Shown: in pieces, positions 16,545 to 25,232 of the stretch
Position numbering within the stretch: position 1 is the first letter of the stretch
How the letters are laid out: every line of letters begins with the position of its first letter
NCBI GenBank assembly: GCA_021325355.1
Contig: JAJPHI010000023.1
Location: 175,965-239,964, forward strand
DNA from: Pseudomonadota bacterium
GTDB taxonomy: Bacteria; Desulfobacterota; Binatia; Binatales; Binataceae
DNA length: 64,000 nucleotides
Direction: 5' to 3'
Translations under genes and position numbers: made by a program
The notes under the pieces: model-generated
What the model was told of the DNA's origin: nothing
The model's input: the letters and a program-made list of their open reading frames with translations, nothing else
Database searches by the model: none

Positions 16545-16956
16545 GGCGAGCTTTTACCTCCGCGATCTTCTCGATCAACTCGACCAGCGAAATATGGCCT
16601 TTGTCTACCAGCATGCGGGCGGCAGCGAGGATCCAGCGCCCATAGTAGGGGATGCCGAGATAGAGCGTGTAGCCTAGATCGTTATCGGCGCGACGTCGTC
16701 TTTCCTCGGAGTTCCATAGGCCTCTCCAGCCGAGAACTTCGCAGGTCACATAGGTGTCGAGCTCCCATTGCTCCTCTTCCTTCTCTTCATACCTGACAGG
16801 AACGTCGAATTGGCCGCCGACGTCATGGGGCGGATGCATGTAAGCCTTGTAGAGGTCCGGTTCGACCTCGTAATTCCAGTTTTGAGGCACATGAATCGCA
16901 GGCTGCAACGAGCCGATGATATCCTGTTGCTTAAGGACATCTTTTCTAGCTGACAC
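16531..16956 (-). CDS. Thiocyanate hydrolase beta-like subunit (nitrile hydratase beta, N-terminal half)
   Basis: A 141-residue first gene of the operon. HPPHDVGGQFDVPV is the family's His-Asp-x-Gly-Gly motif, and GIPYYGRWILAAARMLVDKGHIS resembles the helical arm of nitrile hydratase beta. An Arg cluster (EERRRRAD) near 85-92 is placed where thiocyanate hydrolase beta supplies Arg residues to the pocket; that correspondence is inferred. Translation begins at a GTG with GGAGG nine bases upstream. The ribosome site can pair in a small CTCC/GGAG hairpin (16967-16978). Gene order beta-alpha-gamma matches the known scn order. Confidence 0.85.
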   Translation of the reverse strand: MSARKDVLKQQDIIGSLQPAIHVPQNWNYEVEPDLYKAYMHPPHDVGGQFDVPVRYEEKEEEQWELDTYVTCEVLGWRGLWNSEERRRRADNDLGYTLYLGIPYYGRWILAAARMLVDKGHISLVELIEKIAEVKARHGKK

Positions 16957-17249
16957 TTGCTCGGACCTCCATTTGGAGCGTTTTCAGGCTACGCTCGGTC
17001 AATCCCCTGGGCAAGATTTTTGATCTGGTCTCAAGCGGAGTTCTCGTTCAGCAGACCCATAGGACAAATAAGCGCCGCCGCGCAAGTTTTTTTTGGTTTA
17101 TGTTTCAGGATAAGGCCGCGCCCGGCAGCGTGCCTGGTCTACGCTTCGGCTTGGGATTGGGGAAGCCGGCCAGATCGTGCGTCACCGCGGTCGCGGCGAA
17201 CCACGTATCAATGATCTTCGGCTTTCTAGCCTGGCGGAGGGCCGCCGCG

Positions 17250-17325
17250 ACCATCTCCGCGAACCTTCGCGCCCCTTACTGGGACTACAAAAACGCGCGT
17301 GCCTCGATAAATCGTGGTTTAGAAA
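17250..17325 (+). pseudogene. Remnant of the ICMT-like gene 3' end
   Basis: Read with one base removed after GACTACAAAAA, this stretch gives a degraded copy of the C-terminus of the gene at 13098: WDYK, then KRVPR, a stop, then IVV and the same stop codon TAG. The C insertion and an in-frame TAA show it is dead. It lies 3.7 kb from the intact gene, in the same orientation. Confidence 0.65.
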
Positions 17326-17343
17326 CCTCGGCCATCAAGCGCG
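17282..17343 (+). repeat. Direct repeat, copy B
   Basis: Degenerate second copy of the repeat at 13571-13630. The match covers the last codons of the ICMT-like gene and about 15 bases beyond its stop. The two copies bracket the O-methyltransferase and thiocyanate hydrolase genes. Confidence 0.8.
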
Positions 17344-17368
17344 TTTACCACGGTCAGGGGCGAGCGGT

Positions 17369-18502
17369 TCAGCCGGCGGCGAGCAGCGCCGGACGATCCG
17401 AGTCGCAGAGCGCGCGCAGTTCGTCGGCGCCGATTTCGTTGCGCGACTCGAGTTCTTCGCGATCGTGCTCGAGGTATTCGAGGTAGCGCGCGCCGAGCAG
17501 GTTGGCATGGTCGAGGGCGGCGGCGATTTTGGCGCGATCGGCGTCGCTTATCGGCACGATTTTGTGAATGATCTCGGCGATTTTGGCGCGCGCCTCTTCG
17601 AGCTTTTTCTGATCCGCGTGGTGGCGGGCGGCCTCGTCGAGGATGCGTTCGATATCGATCGAACTGCGATTCAGCCGCTCGGCGTCAATGGAGAAGCGAT
17701 CGGCGTCCGTCGTCGGCATCACGAGGTCGAGGATCTTCTTGGTGGAGACACCGAGCGCGACCGCGATGCCGAGGCCGGTAACGATGGCGACGCTCGCGGG
17801 CAGCATGAAGCCGCCACCAAGCGCGATGAGGCCGGTGGTGATGCCTTCGGCCGAGAGCCCGACCGTGCCGAGCGGGAAGAGGACGGCGGCGGGGACGCCG
17901 ACGGCGGCGACGGCCTTTTTGAAGATCTCGAGCTTACGGTCATCGAGGCGCACGATATGGCCCTTCTTGCCGAGGATCGCGGCGACTCGATTTTCGGCGT
18001 CGGTCAGGCGCTCGAAGAACATGGTCCAACGGCGCTCTTCGTCGGGCTGGATACGCAGGTGATCGGCCAGCCGGTCGATATAGGCCTGCGACTCGCGTGA
18101 CGGCCGGCGGCCGGCCAGGGCCGCCGCTTCGATAAGCAGCGCGCGGCGCACGGCGGAATCCGTGAATTGAGGAAGGCGCGCCGGCGCGAGCCGCAGCCGG
18201 GTCTGCAGCGCGCGCAGGAGGGCGAGGCGGGCCGCCGCGGGCATCTGCATGAAGGCAAAGAGCTGATAGAGGCGGCGGAGCGCCGCGCGCTCGATGCGGC
18301 GGCCGTGGCGCATCAGCGGCATCAGGGCTTCAATGAAGGCGATTCGGTCGGGCTCGGAAAGGGTGTTGAGGGCGTCTTCGGGAACCGCGCGCCAGGCGGC
18401 AACCGGTTCGGCGACGTCGCGGGTGCGGACGAGACGGGCGAGCAGCGCGCGCCCGCGCTCGACGTCGGGCAGGATCGTGCGAAAATCCGGAAGGGTTCTC
18501 AC
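17369..18502 (-). CDS. Hypothetical membrane protein with helical N-terminal domain
   Basis: A 377-residue protein of no recognised function. The first ~190 residues are helical and charged, somewhat reminiscent of LETM1- or TerB-like helical bundles, but I could not fix a family. Two closely spaced hydrophobic segments lie near 212-262 (VGVPAAVLFPLGTVGL; TTGLIALGGGFMLPA then VAIVTGLGIAVALGV), so the protein likely makes a membrane hairpin. The last ~110 residues are charged and probably coiled coil. Translation starts at GTG with a strong GAGGAGG nine bases upstream. It is transcribed alone towards the accessory patch. Confidence 0.6.
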   Translation of the reverse strand: MRTLPDFRTILPDVERGRALLARLVRTRDVAEPVAAWRAVPEDALNTLSEPDRIAFIEALMPLMRHGRRIERAALRRLYQLFAFMQMPAAARLALLRALQTRLRLAPARLPQFTDSAVRRALLIEAAALAGRRPSRESQAYIDRLADHLRIQPDEERRWTMFFERLTDAENRVAAILGKKGHIVRLDDRKLEIFKKAVAAVGVPAAVLFPLGTVGLSAEGITTGLIALGGGFMLPASVAIVTGLGIAVALGVSTKKILDLVMPTTDADRFSIDAERLNRSSIDIERILDEAARHHADQKKLEEARAKIAEIIHKIVPISDADRAKIAAALDHANLLGARYLEYLEHDREELESRNEIGADELRALCDSDRPALLAAG

Positions 18503-18696
18503 AAAAATGAACCTCCTCGGATAATCGTATCGAGCGGACGGGTCGCCCGGAAGCCGCCAAAATGCAAGGACGAGGGATCGCGGGCAGGGGTGGGCGACGG
18601 GTCCGGGGAGTCAGCGATGCGGGAGAAGCGGGCGCGGTGCCGCAATACTTGGATGACGCGATCGCCGTTCGCGCGACGCCCGCGGATGACGGTAAG

Positions 18697-18773
18697 TGGC
18701 GCGCCGTGAGGGATTTGAACCCCCGACCCTCAGATCCGTAGTCTGATGCTCTAATCCGCTGAGCTAACGGCGC
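18697..18773 (-). tRNA. tRNA-Arg (anticodon ACG)
   Basis: A complete cloverleaf on the minus strand. The acceptor stem is GCGCCGT with ACGGCGC, discriminator G, and CCA is encoded (18697-18699). The D arm TTAGCTCAGC, the anticodon loop CTACGGA on a CAGA/TCTG stem, and the T arm GGGGGTTCAAATCCCTC are all present. The anticodon reads ACG, decoding CGN arginine codons after inosine conversion. Confidence 0.95.
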
Positions 18774-18877
18774 GTCGATGTGGCGTACCCATTCTCCATA
18801 ATCACGCGTCCCTCGCAAGACAGTCGGTGGTAGTGGGGCGGCCGGGGTGAGGCGGGAAGCAGAGATGGGGCGTTGGT

Positions 18878-20251
18878 CTAGCTGCCGGCGGCCGGCGGCT
18901 GGGGCAGCCAGACTCTGACGGTGGTGCCGACGCGCACCTGGCTTTCGATCTTCAGTAGGCCGCTATGAAGCTGCACGATGTGTTTGACGATTGCGAGGCC
19001 AAGGCCGGTGCCGCCAAGTTCGCGCGAGCGCGCGCGGTCGACTCGGTAAAAGCGCTCGGTCAGGCGCGGGATGTGTGATGCCGGGATGCCGTCGCCGGTG
19101 TCGGCAACGACCAGCTCGACGCCGGCGCCGAGGCGGTCATCGGGGCGGGGAGAGGCCGCCAGTACGACGTTGCCGCCGCGCGGAGTGAACTTCAACGCGT
19201 TATCGAGCAGGTTGACCAGCACCTGGTGAAGACGATCGCGATCGCCGAGCAGCGCGAGATGGTCAGGCGGGCCATGCACTTCGAGGCTGATGCCGCGCCG
19301 ATGCGCTTCACCAACCATCAATTCGGCGGCTTCGGCGAGGACGCGGGCGGCGTCGAGCGGCTCGAGTTTGAGGGGAGTCAGGCCGCGTTCGAGATCCGAC
19401 AGGGAGACGAGATCGTCAAGGAGGCGGGCGAGGCGACGCGACTGCCGCTCGATGATGCCGAGGAAGCGCTGGGCGGTGGCGGGGTCCTCGACGCCCTTCT
19501 GCAGCGTTTCGGCGTAACCGTAGAGGGCGGTCAGGGGCGTGCGGAGCTCGTGGGTGAGGTTGGCGATGAAGTCCTCGCGCATGGTTTCGTAGGACTTGAG
19601 GCGCGAGATATCGCGGAAGACGAAGACGCGGGCGCCGGGCATCGAGGTATGGCGGAGCGGAGCGGCGCTGACTTCCAACGCGCGCGGCGACGGCAACTGC
19701 ATCGCGACCTCACCGCTGACCGGATCGGCGTCGGCGCGGCGCACGAAATTCTGCAGGGCGGGGTCGCGGCAAAGCTCGACGAGATCGCGTCCGCGATAGT
19801 CGGCGGCGGGCGGCAGACCGAACATCTCGTGGGCGGCGCGATTGAGCAGGATGACTTCGCGCCGCGCGCCGGTCAGGACGACCGCCTCGGACATGTTGCG
19901 GAGGATCGCCTCGAATTCGGCGCTTTGTTCGGCAAGGCTGCGCGACTGCTTGATCACGGCGTCGGCGGCAAGCGTCAGCCGCTGCTCGACGAGATCGAGC
20001 GAACCGCCGCCGGTCGGCCTTAGATGCGGTGGCGAGGAGGCGCGGCCGAGGGCGTCGGCGATCGCGTTGAGGCGTTCGAGGTGGCGGCTCGTGCGCCGCG
20101 CGAGCCGGCGCATGGCAATGGTGGAAAGCAGCACACCGCCGGCGGCGGCGGCGACCACGAGGGCAACTGAGGCGGTGTGTGCAAGCGCCAGCGCCAGCAG
20201 GGCCAGCACCGGCGGCAGCATCCCGAGAGCGACGGCGATGGCGACTTGCAA
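18878..20251 (-). CDS. phoR: Phosphate-regulon-type sensor histidine kinase PhoR
   Basis: A 457-residue inner-membrane kinase that would phosphorylate PhoB. Two hydrophobic stretches at about 3-47 lack a sizeable periplasmic loop, as is normal for PhoR. A PAS domain spans about 106-215. The H-box NLTHELRTPL puts the phosphorylated His at 234. The ATP-binding domain has NLLDNALKFTPRGG, DTGDGIPASHI and GTGLGLAIVKHIV. It follows phoB in the same operon with nine bases between. It should sense phosphate status through PhoU/PstB. Confidence 0.92.
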   Translation of the reverse strand: MQVAIAVALGMLPPVLALLALALAHTASVALVVAAAAGGVLLSTIAMRRLARRTSRHLERLNAIADALGRASSPPHLRPTGGGSLDLVEQRLTLAADAVIKQSRSLAEQSAEFEAILRNMSEAVVLTGARREVILLNRAAHEMFGLPPAADYRGRDLVELCRDPALQNFVRRADADPVSGEVAMQLPSPRALEVSAAPLRHTSMPGARVFVFRDISRLKSYETMREDFIANLTHELRTPLTALYGYAETLQKGVEDPATAQRFLGIIERQSRRLARLLDDLVSLSDLERGLTPLKLEPLDAARVLAEAAELMVGEAHRRGISLEVHGPPDHLALLGDRDRLHQVLVNLLDNALKFTPRGGNVVLAASPRPDDRLGAGVELVVADTGDGIPASHIPRLTERFYRVDRARSRELGGTGLGLAIVKHIVQLHSGLLKIESQVRVGTTVRVWLPQPPAAGS

Positions 20252-20260
20252 GCCGATGAA

Positions 20261-21007
20261 CTAACCGAGCGCCTCCGGATTAAAACGATAGCCGACGCTG
20301 CGGACGGTGAGGATCAGTTCGGGATTGGCGTCGTCGCGTTCGATCTGCTGACGGAGGCGGCGGACATGAACGTCGACGGTGCGCGGTTCGACGAAAGTGT
20401 CGCGGCCCCAGACGAGATCGAGTAACTGTTCACGGCTGTAAACGCGCAGCGGATGCTGGACGAAGAAGCGGAGCAGCTCGAACTCACGCAGGGCGAGGTC
20501 GCGTTTGTTGCCGTCGATGAAAACCTCGTAGGTGCCGAAATCGATGCGCAGGCGACCGCGCTCGTAGAGGCCGGCGCCGTCGGGTTCGAGGGCGGAGGCG
20601 TGGGCGCGACGCAAGAGGGCCTTGACGCGGGCGATGACCTCGCGCGGGCTGAACGGTTTGACGACATAATCGTCGGCGCCCATCTCGAGGCCGAGCACGC
20701 GATCGACTTCGGCGCCCTTGGCGGTGACGACAATGATGGGGAGGGCGGCGGTTTCGGCGGCGGAGCGCAGGCGGCGGCACAGTTCGAGACCGGACATGCG
20801 CGGCAGCATCAGGTCGAGCAGCACGATATCGGGGGCGCGGCGATTGATGCGGTCGAGGGCTTCGGCGCCGTCGGCGGCCTCCTCGACGGCGAAGCCTTCC
20901 TGGGCGAGGCTGTAGCGCAAAAGCTCGCGAATATCGGCGTCGTCCTCGATGACCAGGGCTTTGTGGCGGAGGCGTTCGCGGGTGATCGATCCGGCGGCGG
21001 TGCTCAT
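20261..21007 (-). CDS. phoB: Phosphate-regulon response regulator PhoB
   Basis: A 248-residue OmpR-family regulator. The receiver domain has acidic EDDAD at about 21-25, the phospho-acceptor Asp65 in VLLDLMLPRMSG and the Lys of VVTAKG. The C-terminal winged helix contains FVQHPLRVYSREQLLDLVWG and TVDVHVRRLRQQIE, a PhoB-like recognition region. Translation starts with MSTAAGSITRE. It lies 35 bases after phoU. It should activate phosphate-scavenging genes; I found no convincing Pho box near pstB, but my search was by eye. Confidence 0.92.
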   Translation of the reverse strand: MSTAAGSITRERLRHKALVIEDDADIRELLRYSLAQEGFAVEEAADGAEALDRINRRAPDIVLLDLMLPRMSGLELCRRLRSAAETAALPIIVVTAKGAEVDRVLGLEMGADDYVVKPFSPREVIARVKALLRRAHASALEPDGAGLYERGRLRIDFGTYEVFIDGNKRDLALREFELLRFFVQHPLRVYSREQLLDLVWGRDTFVEPRTVDVHVRRLRQQIERDDANPELILTVRSVGYRFNPEALG

Positions 21008-21042
21008 GGCGGAGTGGTTCCTATGGCTGAACGGTTGACAAG

Positions 21043-21735
21043 CTAGCTCACGTGACCGAGATGCTTGATGCTGCGGCCGTTGACCATGTAGACGACCATC
21101 TCGGCGATATTGGTCGCGTGATCGGCGACGCGCTCGAGGTATTTGGAGACAAACAGGATGCGCGTGGCGCGCGGGATGGTGCCGGGATCTTCGGCCATAT
21201 AGCTGAGCAGCTCGCGATAGATCTGATAATTGAGCGAATCGACTTCGTCGTCGCGGTCGATGACGCGCTGGGCGAGTTCGGGATCATTGCGCATGAAGGC
21301 GTCGACGCTGTCGCGGACCATGGTCTGGGCAATCGCGGCCATCCGCGGCAGGTCGATATAGGGTTTGAGCTGCGGTTCTTCATTGAGTTCGAGGACGCGC
21401 TCGCAGACGTTGACGGCGTTGTCGCCGATGCGCTCGAGATCGGTCGTGATTTTGAGAGCGGTGGTGATGAAGCGCAGGTCGCCGGCGGCGGGCTGATGCA
21501 GCGCGAGGAGGCGGATGGCGCGTTCGTCGTTCTCGACGTCCATCCGATTGACTTCATGGTCGCGGGTAATGGTGGCGCGGGCGCGGGCGCTGTCGCGATC
21601 GATGAGCGACTGGATCGCTTCGGCGATTTGGCCCTCGACCAGGCCACCCATCTCGATAAGTCCGGAGCGGAGACCGCGCAACTCGACCTCGTAACGAAGG
21701 TTGGTGTGCTGAGGCTGGTTGGTAGCCATAGGCAT
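21043..21735 (-). CDS. phoU: Phosphate signalling protein PhoU
   Basis: A 230-residue two-repeat helical protein that links PstB to PhoR and represses the Pho response when phosphate is plentiful. Each half has the metal-binding E/D-x3-D pattern: VNRMDVENDERAI in the first and DRDDEVDSLNYQIY in the second. RFITTALKITTDLERIGDNAVNV and RATRILFVSKYLERVADHATNIAE are the classic PhoU helices. It is 38 bases downstream of pstB on the same strand. Length is typical. Confidence 0.95.
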   Translation of the reverse strand: MPMATNQPQHTNLRYEVELRGLRSGLIEMGGLVEGQIAEAIQSLIDRDSARARATITRDHEVNRMDVENDERAIRLLALHQPAAGDLRFITTALKITTDLERIGDNAVNVCERVLELNEEPQLKPYIDLPRMAAIAQTMVRDSVDAFMRNDPELAQRVIDRDDEVDSLNYQIYRELLSYMAEDPGTIPRATRILFVSKYLERVADHATNIAEMVVYMVNGRSIKHLGHVS

Positions 21736-21773
21736 TCCTCGCTGGTCATCCTGGGGTGGTCCGGAGCGCAGGC

Positions 21774-22535
21774 TCAGCCAAACCGCCCGGTGATATAGTC
21801 CTCGGTCTCACGTTTGGTCGGATTGGTGAAGATCTGCCGGGTTTCCCCATACTCGATGAGATCTCCGGCATACATAAAGGCGGTGAAGTCGGAAGTGCGC
21901 GCCGCCTGCTGCATGTTGTGGGTGACGATCGCGATGGTGTAGCGCTCGCGCAGTTCGAGCAGCAGCTCCTCGATGCGGGCGGTGGAGATGGGATCGAGGG
22001 CCGAACAGGGCTCGTCGAGCAGCAGGACTTCGGGCTCGACGGCGAGCGCGCGGGCGACGCATAGGCGCTGCTGCTGACCGCCCGAGAGGCTGGTGCCGGG
22101 ACGGCGCAGGTGATCCTTGACCTCGTCCCACAGGGCGGCATCGCGCAGGCTTTTTTCGACGATCGCCTCCTTTTGCGCGCGCGATAGCGTGACGCCGTTG
22201 AGGGCGAGGCCGGCGGTCACGTTCTCTTCGATCGACATGGTGGGGAAGGGGGTGGGCTTCTGGAAGACCATCCCGATTCGCCGGCGGACATCGACCGGGT
22301 CGATTTCGGGGTCGTAGATATTGATGCCGTCGAACAGCACTTCGCCCTCGCATCGCGCGCCGGTGGTCACTTCATGCATGCGATTGAGACAACGAATCAG
22401 AGTTGATTTGCCGCAACCCGACGGGCCGATGATCGCGGTCACGTTGCGGTCGGCAATGGCAAAGTTGATGTTGTGCAGGACGTGGTTTCGGCCGAACCAG
22501 GCCTGCAGACCGCGCACCACCAGCTTGTCTGTCAT
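21774..22535 (-). CDS. pstB: Phosphate ABC transporter ATP-binding protein PstB
   Basis: A 253-residue ABC ATPase. Walker A is GPSGCGKST at 37-45, the signature [15 protein letters not shown] follows and Walker B is [14 protein letters not shown]. The PstB-specific [19 protein letters not shown] is present. It heads the pstB-phoU-phoB-phoR transcription unit. The permeases PstA and PstC and the binding protein PstS are not upstream: serS is 576 bases away instead. PstSCA must therefore be encoded elsewhere, or this copy serves mainly in signalling. Confidence 0.95.
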   Translation of the reverse strand: MTDKLVVRGLQAWFGRNHVLHNINFAIADRNVTAIIGPSGCGKSTLIRCLNRMHEVTTGARCEGEVLFDGINIYDPEIDPVDVRRRIGMVFQKPTPFPTMSIEENVTAGLALNGVTLSRAQKEAIVEKSLRDAALWDEVKDHLRRPGTSLSGGQQQRLCVARALAVEPEVLLLDEPCSALDPISTARIEELLLELRERYTIAIVTHNMQQAARTSDFTAFMYAGDLIEYGETRQIFTNPTKRETEDYITGRFG

Positions 22536-23111
22536 CAGTCAGTGCACCGCTCGAGCGTTGCTTGGTATGGTCCATGGGAGCCCCAACTCCAGGCCCAAGG
22601 CAATCGTCGTCCGTATCCGGATGTCGGTTGCGGCCGCGCGCCGCCGATCCGGGTCCGCCGACATGAAACAATTGTACACCTGAACGGCCCAGGAACTGAT
22701 CGGGTGAAGCAACTTTGATGGCCGGAAATTCTTCGGTGGCCGGAAGTTCGGTAATCGCCGGAAGCGGGCGCCGAGGACGCGGCGCAGGGGGGCGGTCGGC
22801 GCAGGGCTGGGGGCGACTTCGGGGTCGGAGGCGATCGGGGTGAAGGGGCGCAGAAGCCCGTTTGCCGGCAGCATTCCGGCATGGAACGGAGTCGCGACTG
22901 GCGGAGCTATCGTGCGGCAGATGATGCGTCCGCCGCGCGCACGGCGGGTCGCTGCAGGACGCCCGGACATCTCAGCCACCCTTCCCACCTCAAGTGCCTA
23001 CGATCAGAGCCTGACGGCGTGCAAAAGTATAGCCGGGCTGGATTACGGATTTGTTAAGAATCAGCGGCCGCTGCGCCTCACGGGGCGGCAGGGCCGAGGA
23101 AGGACCGGAAT
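22536..23111. other. Intergenic stretch before pstB, no gene recognised
   Basis: The 576 bases between the end of serS and pstB contain no convincing gene. A short repeated motif is visible (GGCCGGAAATTC at 22720 then GGCCGGAAGTTC at 22740 and CGCCGGAAG). An open frame on the minus strand is low-complexity. I considered a small structured RNA such as SRP RNA but found no diagnostic sequence. Confidence 0.5.
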
Positions 23112-24389
23112 TCACGCGGGGCCTCGACGGATGGCGTCGATGCCGCCCATATAGGGGCGCAGCACCTCGGGGATGACGATGCTGCCGTCGGCCTGCTGAT
23201 AGTTCTCCATCACGGCGATGAGCGTACGCGGCAGGCCGAGCCCGGAGCCATTGAGGGAGTGGACAAACTCGGGACGCCCGCCCTTTTGCGGGCGATAACG
23301 GATGTTCGCCCGGCGCATCTGAAAATCTCCGCAATTCGAGCAGGAACTGACTTCGAGCCATTCGCCGAGGCCCGGCGCCCACATCTCGATGTCGTACTGG
23401 GCGACGCCGGCATAGGTCAGGTCGCCGGTGCAGACCTGGACCACGCGATAGGGGATATTAAGCGGGCGGACGACGGCGAGCGCGTCTTCGATCAGCGCCT
23501 GCAGTTCATCGTCGGAGGTTTCGGGTCGCACCAGCTTGACCATCTCGACCTTGTCGAACTGATGGCCGCGCTTGATCCCGCGGACATCGCGGCCGGCCGA
23601 CATTTTTTCGCGACGGAAGCAGGGGGTGTAGGCGGTCAGATAGATGGGCAACTGCTCGGCGGCGAGGATTTCGTCGCGATACATCCCGGTGAGCGGCACT
23701 TCGGCGGTGGGAATAAACCAGAAATCCTCCTCGATATCGCGATACATCGTGTCGGCGTTCTTCGGCAGATGGCCGGTGCTGGTCGCGGTTGCCGTGTTGA
23801 CCATCAGGGGCGGGATAATTTCGAGGTAACCCTGGTCGCGCTTGAGATCGAGCATCCAGGCGATCAAGGCGCGTTCGAGACGCGCGCCCAATCCGCGCAG
23901 CAGATAAAAGCGGGTGCCAGACAGTTTGACACCGCGCTCGAAGTCGATAATTCCCAGCCGTTCGCCCAGTTCCCAGTGCGGGAGGGGCTGAAAAGCGAAG
24001 TGCGGCAGGCCGCCTTCCGTGCGGATGACCACGTTGTCGGCTTCGCCTTTGCCGTCGGGCACCCAGTCGCGGGGGAGGTTGCGCAGACCAAGCATCAGTT
24101 CGTCGAAACGGTGTTCGATGGCCGTCAGTTCGCGTTCGCCGGCGCTGATCTGATCGCCGAGCTGGCGCATTTCGAGGCGGCGCGCTTCGCGTTCGGCAGG
24201 CGCGAGGCGGCCGAGTTCTTTGGATTCGCGGGTGCGCCGCGCGCGCATCTCGTCCAGATCGTGTTGGAGGCGGCGCCGGCGGGCGTCGACTTCGAGGACC
24301 TGATCGATCTCCGTGGGAGCGATGCCGGCCCGTCCGAGCGCGGCTTTGACATAGTCGGTCTGCTCGCGGAGCAGCTTGATGTCGAGCAT
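23112..24389 (-). CDS. serS: Seryl-tRNA synthetase
   Basis: A 425-residue class II synthetase that charges tRNA-Ser. The N-terminal coiled-coil arm occupies about 25-105 (RRRRLQHDLDEMRARRTRESK). Class II motif 2 is TPCFRREKMSAGRDVRGIKRGHQF and motif 3 is GSGLGLPRTLIAVMENYQ. HFAFQPLPHWELGERLGIIDF is a SerRS landmark. It begins where yraN ends, so both are in one unit. Full length. Confidence 0.96.
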   Translation of the reverse strand: MLDIKLLREQTDYVKAALGRAGIAPTEIDQVLEVDARRRRLQHDLDEMRARRTRESKELGRLAPAEREARRLEMRQLGDQISAGERELTAIEHRFDELMLGLRNLPRDWVPDGKGEADNVVIRTEGGLPHFAFQPLPHWELGERLGIIDFERGVKLSGTRFYLLRGLGARLERALIAWMLDLKRDQGYLEIIPPLMVNTATATSTGHLPKNADTMYRDIEEDFWFIPTAEVPLTGMYRDEILAAEQLPIYLTAYTPCFRREKMSAGRDVRGIKRGHQFDKVEMVKLVRPETSDDELQALIEDALAVVRPLNIPYRVVQVCTGDLTYAGVAQYDIEMWAPGLGEWLEVSSCSNCGDFQMRRANIRYRPQKGGRPEFVHSLNGSGLGLPRTLIAVMENYQQADGSIVIPEVLRPYMGGIDAIRRGPA

Positions 24390-24838
24390 CAGAAGGCGTC
24401 CTTAATCAGTTCTATCCGCCGGTGGCGGCCGGCGCCGAGGATCGCGACGATATCGAACCGGGCCTGGAGCGCCGGCAGGCGTCGCGAGGCGACAAAGGCT
24501 TCGGCCGCGCGCCGGAGTTGTTGCTGTTTGTGATAATCGACGGCCTCGCGGGGCGTGCCGGCGGCGGCATTGGCGCGGGCTTTGACCTCGATAAAGGCCA
24601 GGGTGGCGCCATCGAGGGCGATCAAATCGATCTCCGCTCCGGCCGTGCGATAGTTTTGGGCGAGAATAATGTAACCCTGCCGTTGCAGGCGGCGCCGCGC
24701 CGTCCGTTCGCCGCGCCGTCCCGGGTCGAGGCGCCGGCGCGAGGGTAGTTCTTCGCACCAGCGGTCGATCACGTCGGCCATCGCAACGTAGGCTTGCTGC
24801 AGAAGGGCTCCGGCCGTGGCGCGCCATTGTTCGATCAT
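24389..24838 (-). CDS. YraN/UPF0102 family endonuclease-like protein
   Basis: A 149-residue protein with a restriction-endonuclease-like core. GERTARRRLQRQGYIILAQNYR and the catalytic-looking EIDLIALDGATLAFIEVKAR (E, D, ExK pattern) identify the UPF0102 family. The N-terminal ~50 residues are extra and variable; a later start is possible, e.g. the Met near residue 20. Its last base is shared with the start of serS. The cellular role of the family is not settled; association with Holliday-junction-like nucleases is by fold. Confidence 0.8.
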   Translation of the reverse strand: MIEQWRATAGALLQQAYVAMADVIDRWCEELPSRRRLDPGRRGERTARRRLQRQGYIILAQNYRTAGAEIDLIALDGATLAFIEVKARANAAAGTPREAVDYHKQQQLRRAAEAFVASRRLPALQARFDIVAILGAGRHRRIELIKDAF

Positions 24839-24923
24839 CGGCGTTGATCAATATAGCGGCAGCGGGCTTCAGCGGCGACCCGTACGCTGACAGGAAAGGT
24901 CGGCGATGTTAAGATAACGTGCT

Positions 24924-25220
24924 GTGGCGGCACAGCGGATTGATCTGGAGACGGTGCGGCACGTCGCGCGCCTTGCGCGCCTGCGCCTGAGCAGCGAGGA
25001 AGAGACGCGGATGCAGGAAGATCTGAGCGCAGTCCTGGCTTACGTGGACAAGCTCAATCAATTGCCCACCGATGACCTGGAGCCGACCGCGCAGGTGGGC
25101 GAGGCGGGCACGCCGCTGCGCGAGGATCGGATTACCAATCAGCCGGAGACCGAAGCGCTGCTGGCCAACGCGCCGGATCGCCAGGGTGGGTTTTTCCGCG
25201 TGCCGCGGATTATCGACTAG
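24924..25220 (+). CDS. gatC: Asp/Glu-tRNA amidotransferase subunit C
   Basis: A 98-residue GatC that stabilises GatA and links it to GatB in the tRNA-dependent amidation of Glu-tRNA-Gln or Asp-tRNA-Asn. VRHVARLARLRLSSEEE, YVDKLNQLPTDDLEPTA and the C-terminal FFRVPRIID are diagnostic. It starts at GTG. It is 12 bases upstream of gatA and divergent from yraN. Confidence 0.94.
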   Translation: MAAQRIDLETVRHVARLARLRLSSEEETRMQEDLSAVLAYVDKLNQLPTDDLEPTAQVGEAGTPLREDRITNQPETEALLANAPDRQGGFFRVPRIID

Positions 25221-25232
25221 CGCTCGAGTCCG

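Larger units (their letters stand above)
16957..17368. other. Upstream region of the thiocyanate hydrolase operon with a degenerate ICMT remnant
   Basis: No intact gene. The left part should hold the operon promoter, though I cannot pick a convincing -35/-10. A run of eight T at about 17086-17093 follows a short GC stem (GCGC/GCGC). The right part contains repeat copy B and the ICMT remnant described separately. Confidence 0.5.

Noticed and set aside
22700..22780. Possible small structured RNA (SRP or 6S-like)
   Set aside because: I looked for diagnostic loop sequences and found none; the repeats of CCGGAAG are too short to support one.
22539..22988. 149-codon frame in the gap before pstB
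   Set aside because: Low-complexity translation, no ribosome site, no homology recognised; left as intergenic.
23259..24533. 424-codon plus-strand frame opposite serS
   Set aside because: Shadow frame of serS and yraN; composition is that of reversed codons.
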